In this document: positions 7,801 to 15,113 of the stretch, one piece after another
How positions within the stretch are numbered: position 1 is the stretch's first letter
Layout: the number at the start of each line of letters is the position of its first letter
Source: Opitutaceae bacterium UBA4094
Lineage (GTDB): Bacteria > Verrucomicrobiota > Verrucomicrobiia > Opitutales > Opitutaceae
Assembly (NCBI GenBank): GCA_002382525.1
Contig: DFYA01000039.1
Span: 15,068 to 36,893 of the forward strand
Direction of reading: 5' to 3'
Length of the DNA stretch: 21,826 bases
Program-made: the position numbers and the translations under genes
The notes under the pieces: model-generated
What the model saw: the letters and a program-made list of their open reading frames with translations, nothing else
The model's database searches: none
What the model was told of the DNA's origin: nothing

Positions 7801-8476
7801 TGCAGAGGGAACGCTCGCGATGAATCTCAGCGCCGCGCAGTCCGATCAGATTCAGGTGTTCGGAATGGATTCGAGGGTGACCTTACGCGGTGGGTTGACG
7901 CTGAGTGTCGCCGATGGTCTGCCGGCGGGAACCTCGTTTACGATCATCGCCAACGGCGGCAGCGCGCCGGTTGACGGCACGTTCGTGGGCAAGCCGGCGA
8001 ACAAATCGTTTGTCGCCGACGGACGCGCGTGGGCCATCGACTACGCCGGAGGAGGCGGCAACGACGTCGTCGTGACCCTCCTGTCCGCACACCAAGCCTG
8101 GCGCTTGGACAGGCTCGGCTCGCTCGTGAATGCGGGTGTCGCGGCGGATGCGGCCGATGCGGACGGCGACGGTGAAAACAACCTGCTGGAGTTCGTCACC
8201 GCGCAGGACCCGAGGAGCGGAGTGGGCCGGCCTTTGCGACCCGCGCTGTCAGGGTCCGCGCTGGTCGTTGATTACACGCGAAGCAAAGGAGCGCTGGCCG
8301 ACGGGTTTCAGTTTGTCGTCGAGCGGAGCACCACACTGGCTCCCGGTGAATGGCACACGACCGACGTTACCGAAACCGTCGTTTCAGAAGACGCGCAGGC
8401 TCAGCAGGTGAGAGCCACGATTCCCGCAGAGACCGGCGGGCGTTGTTTCGTCCGCCTGCGCGTGACGAAACCTTAG
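4886..8476 (+). CDS. Bifunctional secreted esterase: SGNH (CE3-like) + sialate-O-acetylesterase (SASA) + Fn3 + golvesin-like + beta modules
   Basis: A 1196-residue protein. The ATG at 4886 gives a signal peptide (basic start, GLIAVLFG, AAAA). Module 1 (about 30-246) is an SGNH esterase closely related to the upstream gene: GDSITQGG (Ser38), GTND (136-139), DGIHPN (Asp220, His223). Module 2 (about 248-725) is a SASA/sialate O-acetylesterase-type domain, with an N-terminal beta part (MVLQR, W-GSG), GQSNM (Ser346), WYQGESN (Glu508) and D-RELHP (Asp593, His597). An Fn3-like domain (about 730-812) and a golvesin-like domain (about 817-951, SEPNRATNAP, W-NWLG, VIADAV) follow. Next comes a beta-rich segment resembling autotransporter-associated repeats (about 955-1065). 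The C-terminus carries a DADGDGENN calcium-type motif (about 1091) that often introduces the last beta domain in such secreted proteins. Both active sites look intact, suggesting two ester-removing activities on one chain; substrate is inferred. Confidence 0.88.
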   Translation: MSRLIISRLARIAAGLIAVLFGVTPAAAAINILPLGDSITQGGKSLGNIVYASYRYPLYHKLKAAGYDVNFVGSLSNLNGNLTPSAANYPNYAGTFDRDHQAYWGKTTLYLNQNLNAALVSLPVADKPELVVLNIGTNDANNIPTSTYVTQLTSVIDKLRTANPAVKIVLSNIMVFINHEASCIEFNTAIAALASSLNTVESPVVLADINTALPAAARYDGIHPNFVGEEWLATVYFNAIQSLLGPPHPLTADKLFGSGMVLQRSQPLNVWGSGAPGASVTVSLLNGATPLTSGTALVDGSGQWLVTMPAVSTPGGPFTLTITSGTATLAYDNVLVGDVWLCSGQSNMDLTVKENNANTAFTALVPATDDHIRHFSVEHLHAAMPQESLGDRADETDNQWEVTATPAVDGFSAAGFFFARTYRTTHPTVPVGIIKAAWGSTLIESWLSAEVHASRPDLAARAAVIANDPVNDPVAVGTRQRQPSATYNGMIHPLRRFAIRGFVWYQGESNANAAGVLTYPITQRLLIQSWRELWGGAERPWVTVQLPGFAYSGGPVYWPWLRDAQTTTLQENNTALLGTIDLGSTVADLGDTDRELHPRTKIELGRRLGRLVSARFDGVATVAEGPVPTGVETASPGVLRVTFDLNGSASLTTTGNTAPAGFEVAGTDGVYFPATALLESPTTIRVSSSLVTAPSYVRYAVANLFTGNLFNAESPPLPVRPFRLEPALLGPVNLDAVASPVPGRVSLAWDLPIGATGIEVKRATQPGGPYTTLSTTATTSLADTTAVAGTAYYYLVTAKNDTGFVSSSTELQTATALIKDNADSAGVTLTGAWFSSSVTDGGYLNTYLHDGSTGTAGEKSVRFTPTLPRAGRYHVYARWTSEPNRATNAPADLTFATGQRATLSFNQMLDGGRWNWLGTFPFDAGGSGNLLIRNTGANGYVIADAVQWVLASPPSTVGAGEVTTINGNYTVTAEGTLAMNLSAAQSDQIQVFGMDSRVTLRGGLTLSVADGLPAGTSFTIIANGGSAPVDGTFVGKPANKSFVADGRAWAIDYAGGGGNDVVVTLLSAHQAWRLDRLGSLVNAGVAADAADADGDGENNLLEFVTAQDPRSGVGRPLRPALSGSALVVDYTRSKGALADGFQFVVERSTTLAPGEWHTTDVTETVVSEDAQAQQVRATIPAETGGRCFVRLRVTKP

Positions 8477-8479
8477 CGG

Positions 8480-8538
8480 CGTAGCGCAGGCTTCCTGCCT
8501 GCATCTTATCTCGGAGCAGGCTGGAAGCCTGCGCTACG
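8480..8538. repeat. 23-bp inverted repeat with 13-bp spacer between convergent genes
   Basis: The arm at 8480-8502 matches the reverse complement of the arm at 8516-8538 at 22 of 23 positions. The arms are built around the words GTAGCGCAGGC and GCCTGCGCTAC. It occupies nearly all of the 90-bp gap between the stop codons at 8476 (+) and 8567 (-). It could serve as a bidirectional terminator although it lacks T runs, and it looks like a dispersed palindromic (REP/MITE-like) unit. Its copy number elsewhere cannot be seen here. Confidence 0.7.
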
Positions 8539-8566
8539 TTCTGGCGAGAACTCCATTTGAGCGGCT

Positions 8567-9970
8567 CTAGTCAGCAGCGACCGGCAGCGGGCCGAAAACC
8601 GGCACCGCGAAATCGCGCGCGTCGGTGAGGTTGCAATACGGATTCAGTCCATGCCCGTAGGACAAACTCAGTTTCGAGGATGCCAGCGCTTCGGGCACCA
8701 CGTGAAGGCGTGCCGTGTCGCCGCGCAGGCTGATATGATGAATGAGCGGCAACTCGCGTCCGTCCGCGTCGAGCAACGCAAACCCGTGTGGTCGTCCCTC
8801 GGCCCGCAGTCCGCCGACGATATGATCGAAGGTCACGTCGATCCAGGCGGCGCCGGTCGCGCTGTCCGGCGTGAGCGACGAAATTCGGCGCAAGGCGGGG
8901 GCGGGCGATTCGTTTTTGTTTACGTAAACCAAGCGGTCCGCCGCGCGGGCGTAGCGCTCGGCGAGTCGCGGCATCGCGGTCGCACCGAGGTGGATGAAGT
9001 CGTCCAGCGGCAGGTCGATCGTTGCGATCAGTTCCAGGTTTTTGATTTTCCCGGCGAGCCGCCGTTGCTCCTCCTGCACGAGATTCCAGCGCGATTCGGG
9101 ACGGTCCGCCACGAGGCGGCCAAGTTGCCCAATAATCCATGGAAGCCCCGGCTGACGCAGATCGCGCCGCGCCGATGTAATCAAAGTTTGGATACGCTTG
9201 CCGTAGGCTGCGGCGAATTCCGGGGCGTTGTCGCTTTCGCCCTGTTGCCACAGCACGCCTGCGCAGGGTTGGCCGGTCGCGCGCATCGAGGCGAGCATCG
9301 CCCCGTAGAGCGAACCGCCGGCGTGGTCTTTTAATGCGGGATCCCACTGGTCCATGCGGGTGGCGCCGCGCGCGCAGCAGACGAGCCCCTGCGGCACACC
9401 GGAGCGCGCGAGCATTTCACGCGCGAAGAGAACGCCCGGGCCGACTCCGCGAACACTCGTGCGCCGGTAGTCCTCGGCCTGTGCTCGCGTGAATGGCTTG
9501 CCCTCGTTGAGCGCGGGGTCAGGCGACTCCCACGGCACATGCAAGGGATCGGCGGCCTGCCGCCATTCGCGAGCGAGCGAGAACGCGCGGATGAGGCGGT
9601 GCGGTTTTGCGGTGCCGAGCGAGCGCAGTCCGCAGCCCTCCATATTGCTTTGTCCGGCGAGTAGCCAGACATCGCCGACGTAAAACGAGCGCACGACCGT
9701 CCGGCTGACACCGCCACGTGCGAGCACCAGCCGGTAAGGTCCGCCGGCGGGTATGCCGTGGAGCTCCGCCGTGAAGCGCAGGCGCACACTTTGGCCCACG
9801 CGGCGTTTTGTCCAACCGACCAACGGGGTGCCCGCGCGAAGGATCGTGGCGTAAAGCACACCGTTTTCGGATGGGGTAGGGAGCGTGCCCGCGAGCCGGA
9901 CGGAGGCCCCGCGAATACCGACGCGTTGCAAGACCTGACCCTCGGACAGACCGGTGAGGAGTTTCATCAT
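8567..9970 (-). CDS. SASA-family carbohydrate acetylesterase (sialate O-acetylesterase / CE6-like)
   Basis: A 467-residue protein. The start is placed at the first of two adjacent ATGs (9970 or 9967); the frame continues upstream to 10123, but that part has no recognisable sequence and covers the divergent promoter region. An N-terminal beta segment ends in VGDVWLLAGQSNM with nucleophile Ser108. WQQGESDN (Glu245) and DDFIHLG (Asp324, His327) complete the pattern of SASA/CE6 esterases, which remove O-acetyl groups from sialic acids or xylan. Unlike the other two SASA proteins here, no convincing signal peptide follows the chosen start (MMKLLTGLSEGQV), so it may be cytoplasmic or the start may be wrong. 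It converges on the fused esterase gene and diverges from the LamG/barrel gene. Confidence 0.85.
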   Translation of the reverse strand: MMKLLTGLSEGQVLQRVGIRGASVRLAGTLPTPSENGVLYATILRAGTPLVGWTKRRVGQSVRLRFTAELHGIPAGGPYRLVLARGGVSRTVVRSFYVGDVWLLAGQSNMEGCGLRSLGTAKPHRLIRAFSLAREWRQAADPLHVPWESPDPALNEGKPFTRAQAEDYRRTSVRGVGPGVLFAREMLARSGVPQGLVCCARGATRMDQWDPALKDHAGGSLYGAMLASMRATGQPCAGVLWQQGESDNAPEFAAAYGKRIQTLITSARRDLRQPGLPWIIGQLGRLVADRPESRWNLVQEEQRRLAGKIKNLELIATIDLPLDDFIHLGATAMPRLAERYARAADRLVYVNKNESPAPALRRISSLTPDSATGAAWIDVTFDHIVGGLRAEGRPHGFALLDADGRELPLIHHISLRGDTARLHVVPEALASSKLSLSYGHGLNPYCNLTDARDFAVPVFGPLPVAAD

Positions 9971-10187
9971 GGGGAGGGATGTGATGGCGTAATGAATACC
10001 AGATTCAGGAGCGGAATAACCGTTGTATCTGCGGATTCTTCGTTCTCCGTTCAGTGGGCTGAATCGGCGATGCCCCTCTTGCCGATGTCCGCTTGTTGCC
10101 CGCAGCCGCCCGCGCAGAGTCACACATCGTCAGGCCTTACCTCACCGCACACGCGGCTCTGTCTACGACGCATGTTTCACCCCGCTT
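9971..10187. other. Divergent intergenic region between the SASA esterase and the LamG/barrel gene
   Basis: 217 bp must hold promoters for both flanking genes. The only clear structure is the shared leader element at 10048-10090. Neither ATG has a purine-rich Shine-Dalgarno sequence; both are preceded by pyrimidine-rich bases. Confidence 0.5.
10048..10090 (+). promoter_or_regulatory. Leader element shared with the region upstream of 2309 (copy B)
   Basis: TTCAGTGGGCTGAA (10050-10063), TCGG, then CCGATGTCC (10082-10090), with the same 32-bp spacing as copy A. By eye 33 of 43 positions match copy A. The C/T difference inside the palindrome falls in the predicted loop, so the UUCAG/CUGAA stem is kept. 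It lies about 100-140 bp before the ATG at 10188, in the same orientation relative to the gene as copy A. Confidence 0.45.
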
Positions 10188-13100
10188 ATGAAGGTTTTCT
10201 CCACCCTGTTTTTTGCCGCTCTCGCCGGCCTCGCTCCCATGCTTCACGCCAAGATTGACGTTGATAAGGCGCAATGGAGCGCCGCCGAAGACGCCGGGAA
10301 AAACGCAAGCCCGTTGACCTGGGTTCGCGACGTCAAGCCACCGACGGCGCCCATCGCGTTCTTTGGTGCGGCCGCGTGGCAGCTCAAGGGACAACACGCC
10401 GCGAGCACGCCGCACGCGCCCTTGCACGCGGGCATGCGCGAAACGCTCACGCTGGAAGCGTGGATCAATGTTCCCTCGACGCCCGTCCGCGACATCATCG
10501 TGCGCAAGGCGGGGCAGTTCACACTCGATTTTTTCCCGGAGACCGACGGCACGCACCTGCGCTTCGTGGTCTGGCAGGGCGGACAGATCCACAAGGCTTC
10601 CGTCCCGGCCATCGGGTCCGTGGCCGACGGCGAGTGGCACCACGTCGCCGGTGTCATGAACGATGGCGTGCTGGAGTTGTTCGTGGACGGCGTGTCCGTG
10701 GACAAGGTCACCTTCGGTCACCCGCCCGTGGGCAGTCCAATTATCGATCCGAGCAATCAGCCCGTATGGATCGGCGGCATGCAGGAAACTCCCTCCGGCC
10801 CCGTCGTCCGCGGCTTCACCGGGCAACTGGCCGAAGTGCGCCTTTCGTATCTGCCGCTGAAGCCCGCCCAGTTCGGTCCGCGCAATCCGCTCAGCGGTAA
10901 ACGCGTTGCCGCGTCCGTGCCGTCGGCCGCGCCCGCCGGCACCGCCGCGAAGGCACCCGCCGCGCCAAAGTCCCTGCAACCGCCGACCGGCGGACTCGTG
11001 CAAAAGCCGGGACTCACCGTGCTCACCGCCGGCTCGGCGGCGCGTCCGTTTCTCGGAGGCCCTGCGCAGGTGTGGCGTTTGGGCAACTGGTATTACGGCC
11101 AGCAGGAAGTGCTGCGAACGCCGCCGACCGGTGCGTCCGGACAAACCCTCCGCCTGCGTCTGCCTCGCCCGGTGCTCGCACCCGGCGAAGCCCTTCATGC
11201 CGGTCTCATCACCGCCAACGAAGTGGGCGGTGTGCTCGACCTCGAAGTCTTCGTTGACGGCAAAAGCGTCGGCCGTTTCCCGGGGCTTTCGGATCGCACG
11301 ACGTTCAAGCAGTTTCACCCGCTGATCACTGGAGCGCTCTCCGCGGCGTCCGCCGGCGGTGAGGTGGTCGAGATCGAACTGCGCGCTGCCCGGCGCGACG
11401 AAGGCGATCGGATCAACCTGCTGCAATTCGCCCTCGGCACCGAGGCCAACCTGCGCGCGTGGCAGGCGACGTGGGATTTCCCCGCGTTGCCCCCGCCGCC
11501 CGCCGCGCCGGCGGTCGCCGACATCGCGCCGTATCGTCTCGCGACCGGCGCACCGTGGAACGGCATCGTGTATTATTCGCGCCGCGTGCGGGACCAGGCC
11601 GCGACTATCGCGACCGATGCGAAACGTCTTCAGGACCTCGGTTTCTCGGCCACGTTTCAGGACCTCGATTCCACCATCAACCTGAACTCGCTGCGTCACG
11701 GACTCGACGACAACGCGCAGTTCAATTCCTCGCAAAAGTGGCAGCTCGATCTCTTCCGCAATCACGGGATGCAGATGGTGTTTAACGTTTATCGCCTTCA
11801 GCTTTTCACGGGCGAAGATTTCTACAGCGACCTCCCGCTCGTGATCGACGCGTCCGGCAAACCCATTGGCGCGCCGCGTTATCCGAAGTGGATGTCGAGT
11901 CCGGTGATCGAGGCGCCGCAGACGCAGGACCGCCTCCGTGAAATCTGGGAAGACCTCGCCAAGCACTACGTCGAGACCCCGAATTACCTGCGCGTCAAAG
12001 GTGAGGACGGCAAATTGCACCCGGTCTTTCTGCTGTGGTCGCCGTTCTTTTTTGATCTCTTCGACGGCCATGTCGCCAGCTACGACGACTGGGCCCGCGC
12101 GGCCTGGGTGAAGTGGCAGGAGAAAAACGAAGGCACCGTGCGCTGGCCCGAGCCACCGCGCCAACGCACCGACGAAAAGAGCTGGGCCGCGTGGCAGTCC
12201 TTCCGCGGCGAATACGTCGGCAACAACGCGAAGATCGTGGCCGATCTTATCCGGGAAAAAGTGCCCGATGCCTGGTTCGCGATTCTGCTCAAGCAGCACA
12301 ATTTCGTGCAGTCCGTCGGCAAGGCCTACGTGAGCGTCGGTTCGCGCGGACTCGATCCGCGTCATTACGGCTGGGCCGATTTCATCGCCACCGAGACGCA
12401 CCGCTTCGGCATCTACAGCGTGCTCGCCGACCTCGACCTCGCCCGCGACATGCCGAGCACCACGGCGCGTCCGATCTTTATTCATTACCTCGTCGGCCGC
12501 GCCAACGGATTGCCGCACCGCTATCCCTGGTCGAAGCGCGAACTCGTCGGCAGTATGCTTCTGCGCCGCGCGCTGGCCGTGCAATACGGCTACAACGAAC
12601 GCGATGACTTCGCCGGCTTCTCTTATTTTGAACGTCCCAATTCTGAGGCGCCCGACCGGTTGATGTGGCCCGAGATCCTGCCCGACATCCGCAGCGGCAA
12701 CGAAGCCTACAACACGCTCTTCGACCGGGCGCAGGCCACGCCCGCCGCGTCGTCGGCGCTGGCTATACACCTGCCGATGGCGCTCTACACCGTGGGCGAC
12801 AATCGCGAGGACTGGAACGCCGCGATCGTCACGCCGCACCGCGAGTTGCTCCGCCACAATCTGGCGCCGCGCTGGCTGCTCAACCTCGCCGATCTGGACA
12901 AACATCCAGAGATCACCGCGCTGGTGATTCCTGATCCGCTGTCGCTCAAGCCCGAGGAGGCCGGCGCGTTGTTCCGCTTCACGGATCGCGGCGGTCGTGT
13001 AGTCTTTATTTCAATACCGGAGGCGAAGGGCGACGCGTTGGATAAACTTCCCGGCGCGGCCGTCCGCGACGGACGCAAAGACGAAGGTTGGGCGACGCTG

Positions 13101-13514
13101 TGGAACCCGGTCGGTTCGCGCGGAGGCGTCGCGGTGGCCACGCTCGACGCGCTGGAAACGGAGGAGTTCGGCGAACGCCTGGCCGCGTTTCTCGGAACCG
13201 AGCCGGTGCTCGGAGCGGACACGCTCGACGTCGAAACCGGGTTGATCGGCCCCGCCGGCGATCAGGTGCTCGTCGCGGTGAACCACGCGGGCGAGCCGCG
13301 CGAGACGACCGTCACCCTCGGCGGCGTGCGGCGCACCTTCACGATTCCGGCGCATGACAGCGCGTTCTTTAAAATCGGCGAAAAGGCCGAACTCACCGCG
13401 CTGTTGGTCGCGCCCGAGCCCAACACCGCACCGGTCGGCCCCACGCTTCGCGATTCCGACGTGTGGGCGCGTTACCGTGAATACGTGTTCCTTTCCGCCG
13501 GCGAAACCCAGTGA
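10188..13514 (+). CDS. Secreted LamG-domain protein with divergent GH42-like barrel
   Basis: A 1108-residue protein. The ATG at 10188 gives signal peptide MKVFSTLFFAALAGLAPMLHA. Residues about 85-228 form a LamG/concanavalin-like domain (LEAWINVPS, DGEWHHVAGV, LELFVDGV, WIGG). An Ala/Pro-rich linker (about 240-272) and a beta domain (about 285-430) follow. A long alpha/beta barrel-like region (about 455-850) has GH42-like features: YYSRR, the segment WVKWQEKNEGTVRWPEP resembling the GH42 stretch after strand 4, then a Rossmann-like domain (about 857-1010, LPMALYTVGDN, VTPHRELL, LVIPDPLSL) like the GH42 trimerisation domain, and a small C-terminal beta domain. The expected Asn-Glu acid/base pair at strand 4 is not visible (the site reads LLWSPFF) and no clear nucleophile Glu is seen at strand 7 (IFIHYLVG). 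The fold assignment is moderate; catalysis is uncertain. Confidence 0.6.
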   Translation: MKVFSTLFFAALAGLAPMLHAKIDVDKAQWSAAEDAGKNASPLTWVRDVKPPTAPIAFFGAAAWQLKGQHAASTPHAPLHAGMRETLTLEAWINVPSTPVRDIIVRKAGQFTLDFFPETDGTHLRFVVWQGGQIHKASVPAIGSVADGEWHHVAGVMNDGVLELFVDGVSVDKVTFGHPPVGSPIIDPSNQPVWIGGMQETPSGPVVRGFTGQLAEVRLSYLPLKPAQFGPRNPLSGKRVAASVPSAAPAGTAAKAPAAPKSLQPPTGGLVQKPGLTVLTAGSAARPFLGGPAQVWRLGNWYYGQQEVLRTPPTGASGQTLRLRLPRPVLAPGEALHAGLITANEVGGVLDLEVFVDGKSVGRFPGLSDRTTFKQFHPLITGALSAASAGGEVVEIELRAARRDEGDRINLLQFALGTEANLRAWQATWDFPALPPPPAAPAVADIAPYRLATGAPWNGIVYYSRRVRDQAATIATDAKRLQDLGFSATFQDLDSTINLNSLRHGLDDNAQFNSSQKWQLDLFRNHGMQMVFNVYRLQLFTGEDFYSDLPLVIDASGKPIGAPRYPKWMSSPVIEAPQTQDRLREIWEDLAKHYVETPNYLRVKGEDGKLHPVFLLWSPFFFDLFDGHVASYDDWARAAWVKWQEKNEGTVRWPEPPRQRTDEKSWAAWQSFRGEYVGNNAKIVADLIREKVPDAWFAILLKQHNFVQSVGKAYVSVGSRGLDPRHYGWADFIATETHRFGIYSVLADLDLARDMPSTTARPIFIHYLVGRANGLPHRYPWSKRELVGSMLLRRALAVQYGYNERDDFAGFSYFERPNSEAPDRLMWPEILPDIRSGNEAYNTLFDRAQATPAASSALAIHLPMALYTVGDNREDWNAAIVTPHRELLRHNLAPRWLLNLADLDKHPEITALVIPDPLSLKPEEAGALFRFTDRGGRVVFISIPEAKGDALDKLPGAAVRDGRKDEGWATLWNPVGSRGGVAVATLDALETEEFGERLAAFLGTEPVLGADTLDVETGLIGPAGDQVLVAVNHAGEPRETTVTLGGVRRTFTIPAHDSAFFKIGEKAELTALLVAPEPNTAPVGPTLRDSDVWARYREYVFLSAGETQ

Positions 13515-13555
13515 AGCGCGCCGCACCTTAGCCCCTTTAAACCCTCTTAAAAATT

Positions 13556-14197
13556 ATGAACTCGATGAACTTTCCCCCTGTGGCCCGGCCAGCACGCGCC
13601 GGTTTCACGCTGGTGGAGTTGCTGACGGTGATCGCAATCATCGCCATCTTGGCAGCGATCATTGTTCCGGTCTCAAGCAAGGTTCGCGAAAACGCGCGCG
13701 GCGTGCGGTGCCAGACCAACCTGCGCGAGATCGGCAAAGCAATGTTCCTCCATGCGGCGGAGAATAAAAACCGCTTCCCGGCGCAGGCCACGATCCAGGT
13801 GGCTGATCCATTGCTGCCATCCACCAATGCGGACAATTGGATACGCGCGGTTTCTTCTCACATAAGTGTGCAGAGCCAAACGCAACGGAATCATGTGTTG
13901 AGCTGCCCAAATGTGACGCAGGACCAGTCGGATCTTCTCCAGTTTAGCTACGCGATGAATCGCTTTCTTGCCGGCCGGATTACGAGCAGTCCGCCGAATC
14001 CGTCCAAGACCGTCTTGATTCGGCACACGGGCCAGTCGCGCTCGTCGTTTGCCGTGGAGGGCGACAATCAACAATCGCCTACCGGCCTCAATTACTCGGA
14101 CAAAGCCGGGAAATTTAACTACCTCTTTGCCGACGGACACGTGGCGATGCACACGCCGTTGCTCGCGTATAATCCGCACTGGTATGTCGCGCCCTGA
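13556..14197 (+). CDS. Type II secretion/type IV pilus-like pseudopilin (prepilin N-methylation signal, H-X-DG C-terminus)
   Basis: A 213-residue protein with the prepilin leader ARAG|FTLVELL, including the Glu at +5, and the hydrophobic helix VIAIIAILAAIIVPV (about 17-42). The C-terminus has FNYLFADGHV, the 'H-X-DG' type motif of the DUF1559-related pseudopilin-like proteins that are greatly expanded in Verrucomicrobiota and Planctomycetota. A second ATG at 13565 is possible. It starts 41 bp after the LamG/barrel gene, with no terminator between them, so co-transcription is likely. The family is expected to be processed by a prepilin peptidase and held in the inner membrane or in a pseudopilus; a role in export or display of the preceding secreted protein is speculation. 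Confidence 0.85.
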   Translation: MNSMNFPPVARPARAGFTLVELLTVIAIIAILAAIIVPVSSKVRENARGVRCQTNLREIGKAMFLHAAENKNRFPAQATIQVADPLLPSTNADNWIRAVSSHISVQSQTQRNHVLSCPNVTQDQSDLLQFSYAMNRFLAGRITSSPPNPSKTVLIRHTGQSRSSFAVEGDNQQSPTGLNYSDKAGKFNYLFADGHVAMHTPLLAYNPHWYVAP

Positions 14198-14211
14198 GCG
14201 CGAGACGCGGG

Positions 14212-15000
14212 CTATTTTTTGGCGGCGCGCGGCGCGGGTAGATTGAGTTTTTTTTCGATCTGGGTCGCGAGCGCCCGCGCCTGTTCTTCGAGCCACACGC
14301 GGTCACGCACGGCGATGTCCTTGTAGCTGATGGGCAGCGCTACGGCGAGGCGCGGCGGATACAACGGCTCGTGAATCAAGGCGGCGACGGAGGCCGTGAG
14401 CGGTTGGGTCTCGCGCATGTTCCAGGCGACGCCGGATTCGAGGGCGGCTTTCAAGGTCTGACGAAAATGCGCGGGGTTGAGATCGGTGTAGGGCGTGAGG
14501 CGCTCGTCGGCTTCGGTCGGTTCGTAGAACGCCCACTCCGTTTCGGGCAGATGGGCGACGATGACCTTGCCGGCGGAACTCGCATAGACGGGACCGGCCG
14601 AGCCAAGGGCCAGGGTGCCGCCTTGCGGGCCGGCGGCGGAGATCACGTAGGTGGAGCGACCGCTCAACATGCACAGATAGACGGCGCAGTTTAGTTTTTC
14701 GGCCTTCTCGTTCATGAAGTCGGCGACGCGCTGGTTGGGGCCGAATTCGTGGGCGAGTTCGTAAACGAAACGGAAGATCTCGGGACTGATGGTGTAGCGT
14801 TGCGACGTGGGATTTTTTTGGACGAAGCCGAGGTCGATCAACACGCCGAGCAGGCGGAAGGCGGATGACTTCGGCAGGCCCATGCCGGCGGCGATTTCGG
14901 TCACTCCGAGGCCGTGACTGCTGTGGGCGAGAAAACGGACCAATTCGATGCCCTGCGACAGCAAGGTCTTCCGACTTTCCGGGGAGGCAGGGGTGGGCAT
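14212..15000 (-). CDS. IclR-family transcriptional regulator
   Basis: A 262-residue protein. The ATG at 15000 (MPTPASPESRK) fits the usual family start; an in-frame ATG at 15048 would add 16 residues without family character. The N-terminal winged helix-turn-helix (about 10-70) shows ELVRFLAHSSHGLGVTEIA, MGLPKSSAFRLLGVL and LGFVQKN. The C-terminal effector-binding domain contains LNCAVYL, STYVISAAG, GPVYASSAGKVIVAHL and a closing segment with AVALPISY. IclR proteins are dimeric regulators of catabolic genes responding to small metabolites. It diverges from the FAD oxidoreductase gene with 113 bp between starts, so autoregulation and control of that gene are the natural inference. It converges on the pseudopilin gene with a 14-bp gap. 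Confidence 0.92.
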   Translation of the reverse strand: MPTPASPESRKTLLSQGIELVRFLAHSSHGLGVTEIAAGMGLPKSSAFRLLGVLIDLGFVQKNPTSQRYTISPEIFRFVYELAHEFGPNQRVADFMNEKAEKLNCAVYLCMLSGRSTYVISAAGPQGGTLALGSAGPVYASSAGKVIVAHLPETEWAFYEPTEADERLTPYTDLNPAHFRQTLKAALESGVAWNMRETQPLTASVAALIHEPLYPPRLAVALPISYKDIAVRDRVWLEEQARALATQIEKKLNLPAPRAAKK

Positions 15001-15113
15001 GGGCGGGCGCGAAGCTAGGGCCAACCGTCGTGAAGCGACAAGCGGCAAAGGCGGTGGACGCGGGCGGGCTGTTCACGCCGTTGAATCGGTGTCGGGCTTT
15101 TGGGCCGCTCGCG
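15001..15113. promoter_or_regulatory. IclR / FAD-oxidoreductase divergent control region
   Basis: It contains TTCACGCCGTTGAA (15072-15085) followed by TCGG. The length, TTCA/TGAA arms and following YCGG are like the core of the leader elements at 2219 and 10050, but the distal CCGATGTCC block is absent. GTCG-TGAAG-CGAC near 15030 is a second short inverted repeat. Either could be an IclR operator; neither is proven. Confidence 0.35.

Noticed and set aside
10137..12905. 922-codon open frame opposite the LamG/barrel gene
   Set aside because: It is an antisense shadow caused by high GC at third codon positions; its composition is Arg/Gly/Val-rich with no recognisable motif, whereas the plus frame has a signal peptide and domains.
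14188..14220. Possible terminator between the pseudopilin and IclR genes
   Set aside because: CGCGC(CCTGA)GCGCG has only a 5-bp stem and the T run lies 12 bp away inside the IclR coding end; too weak to call.
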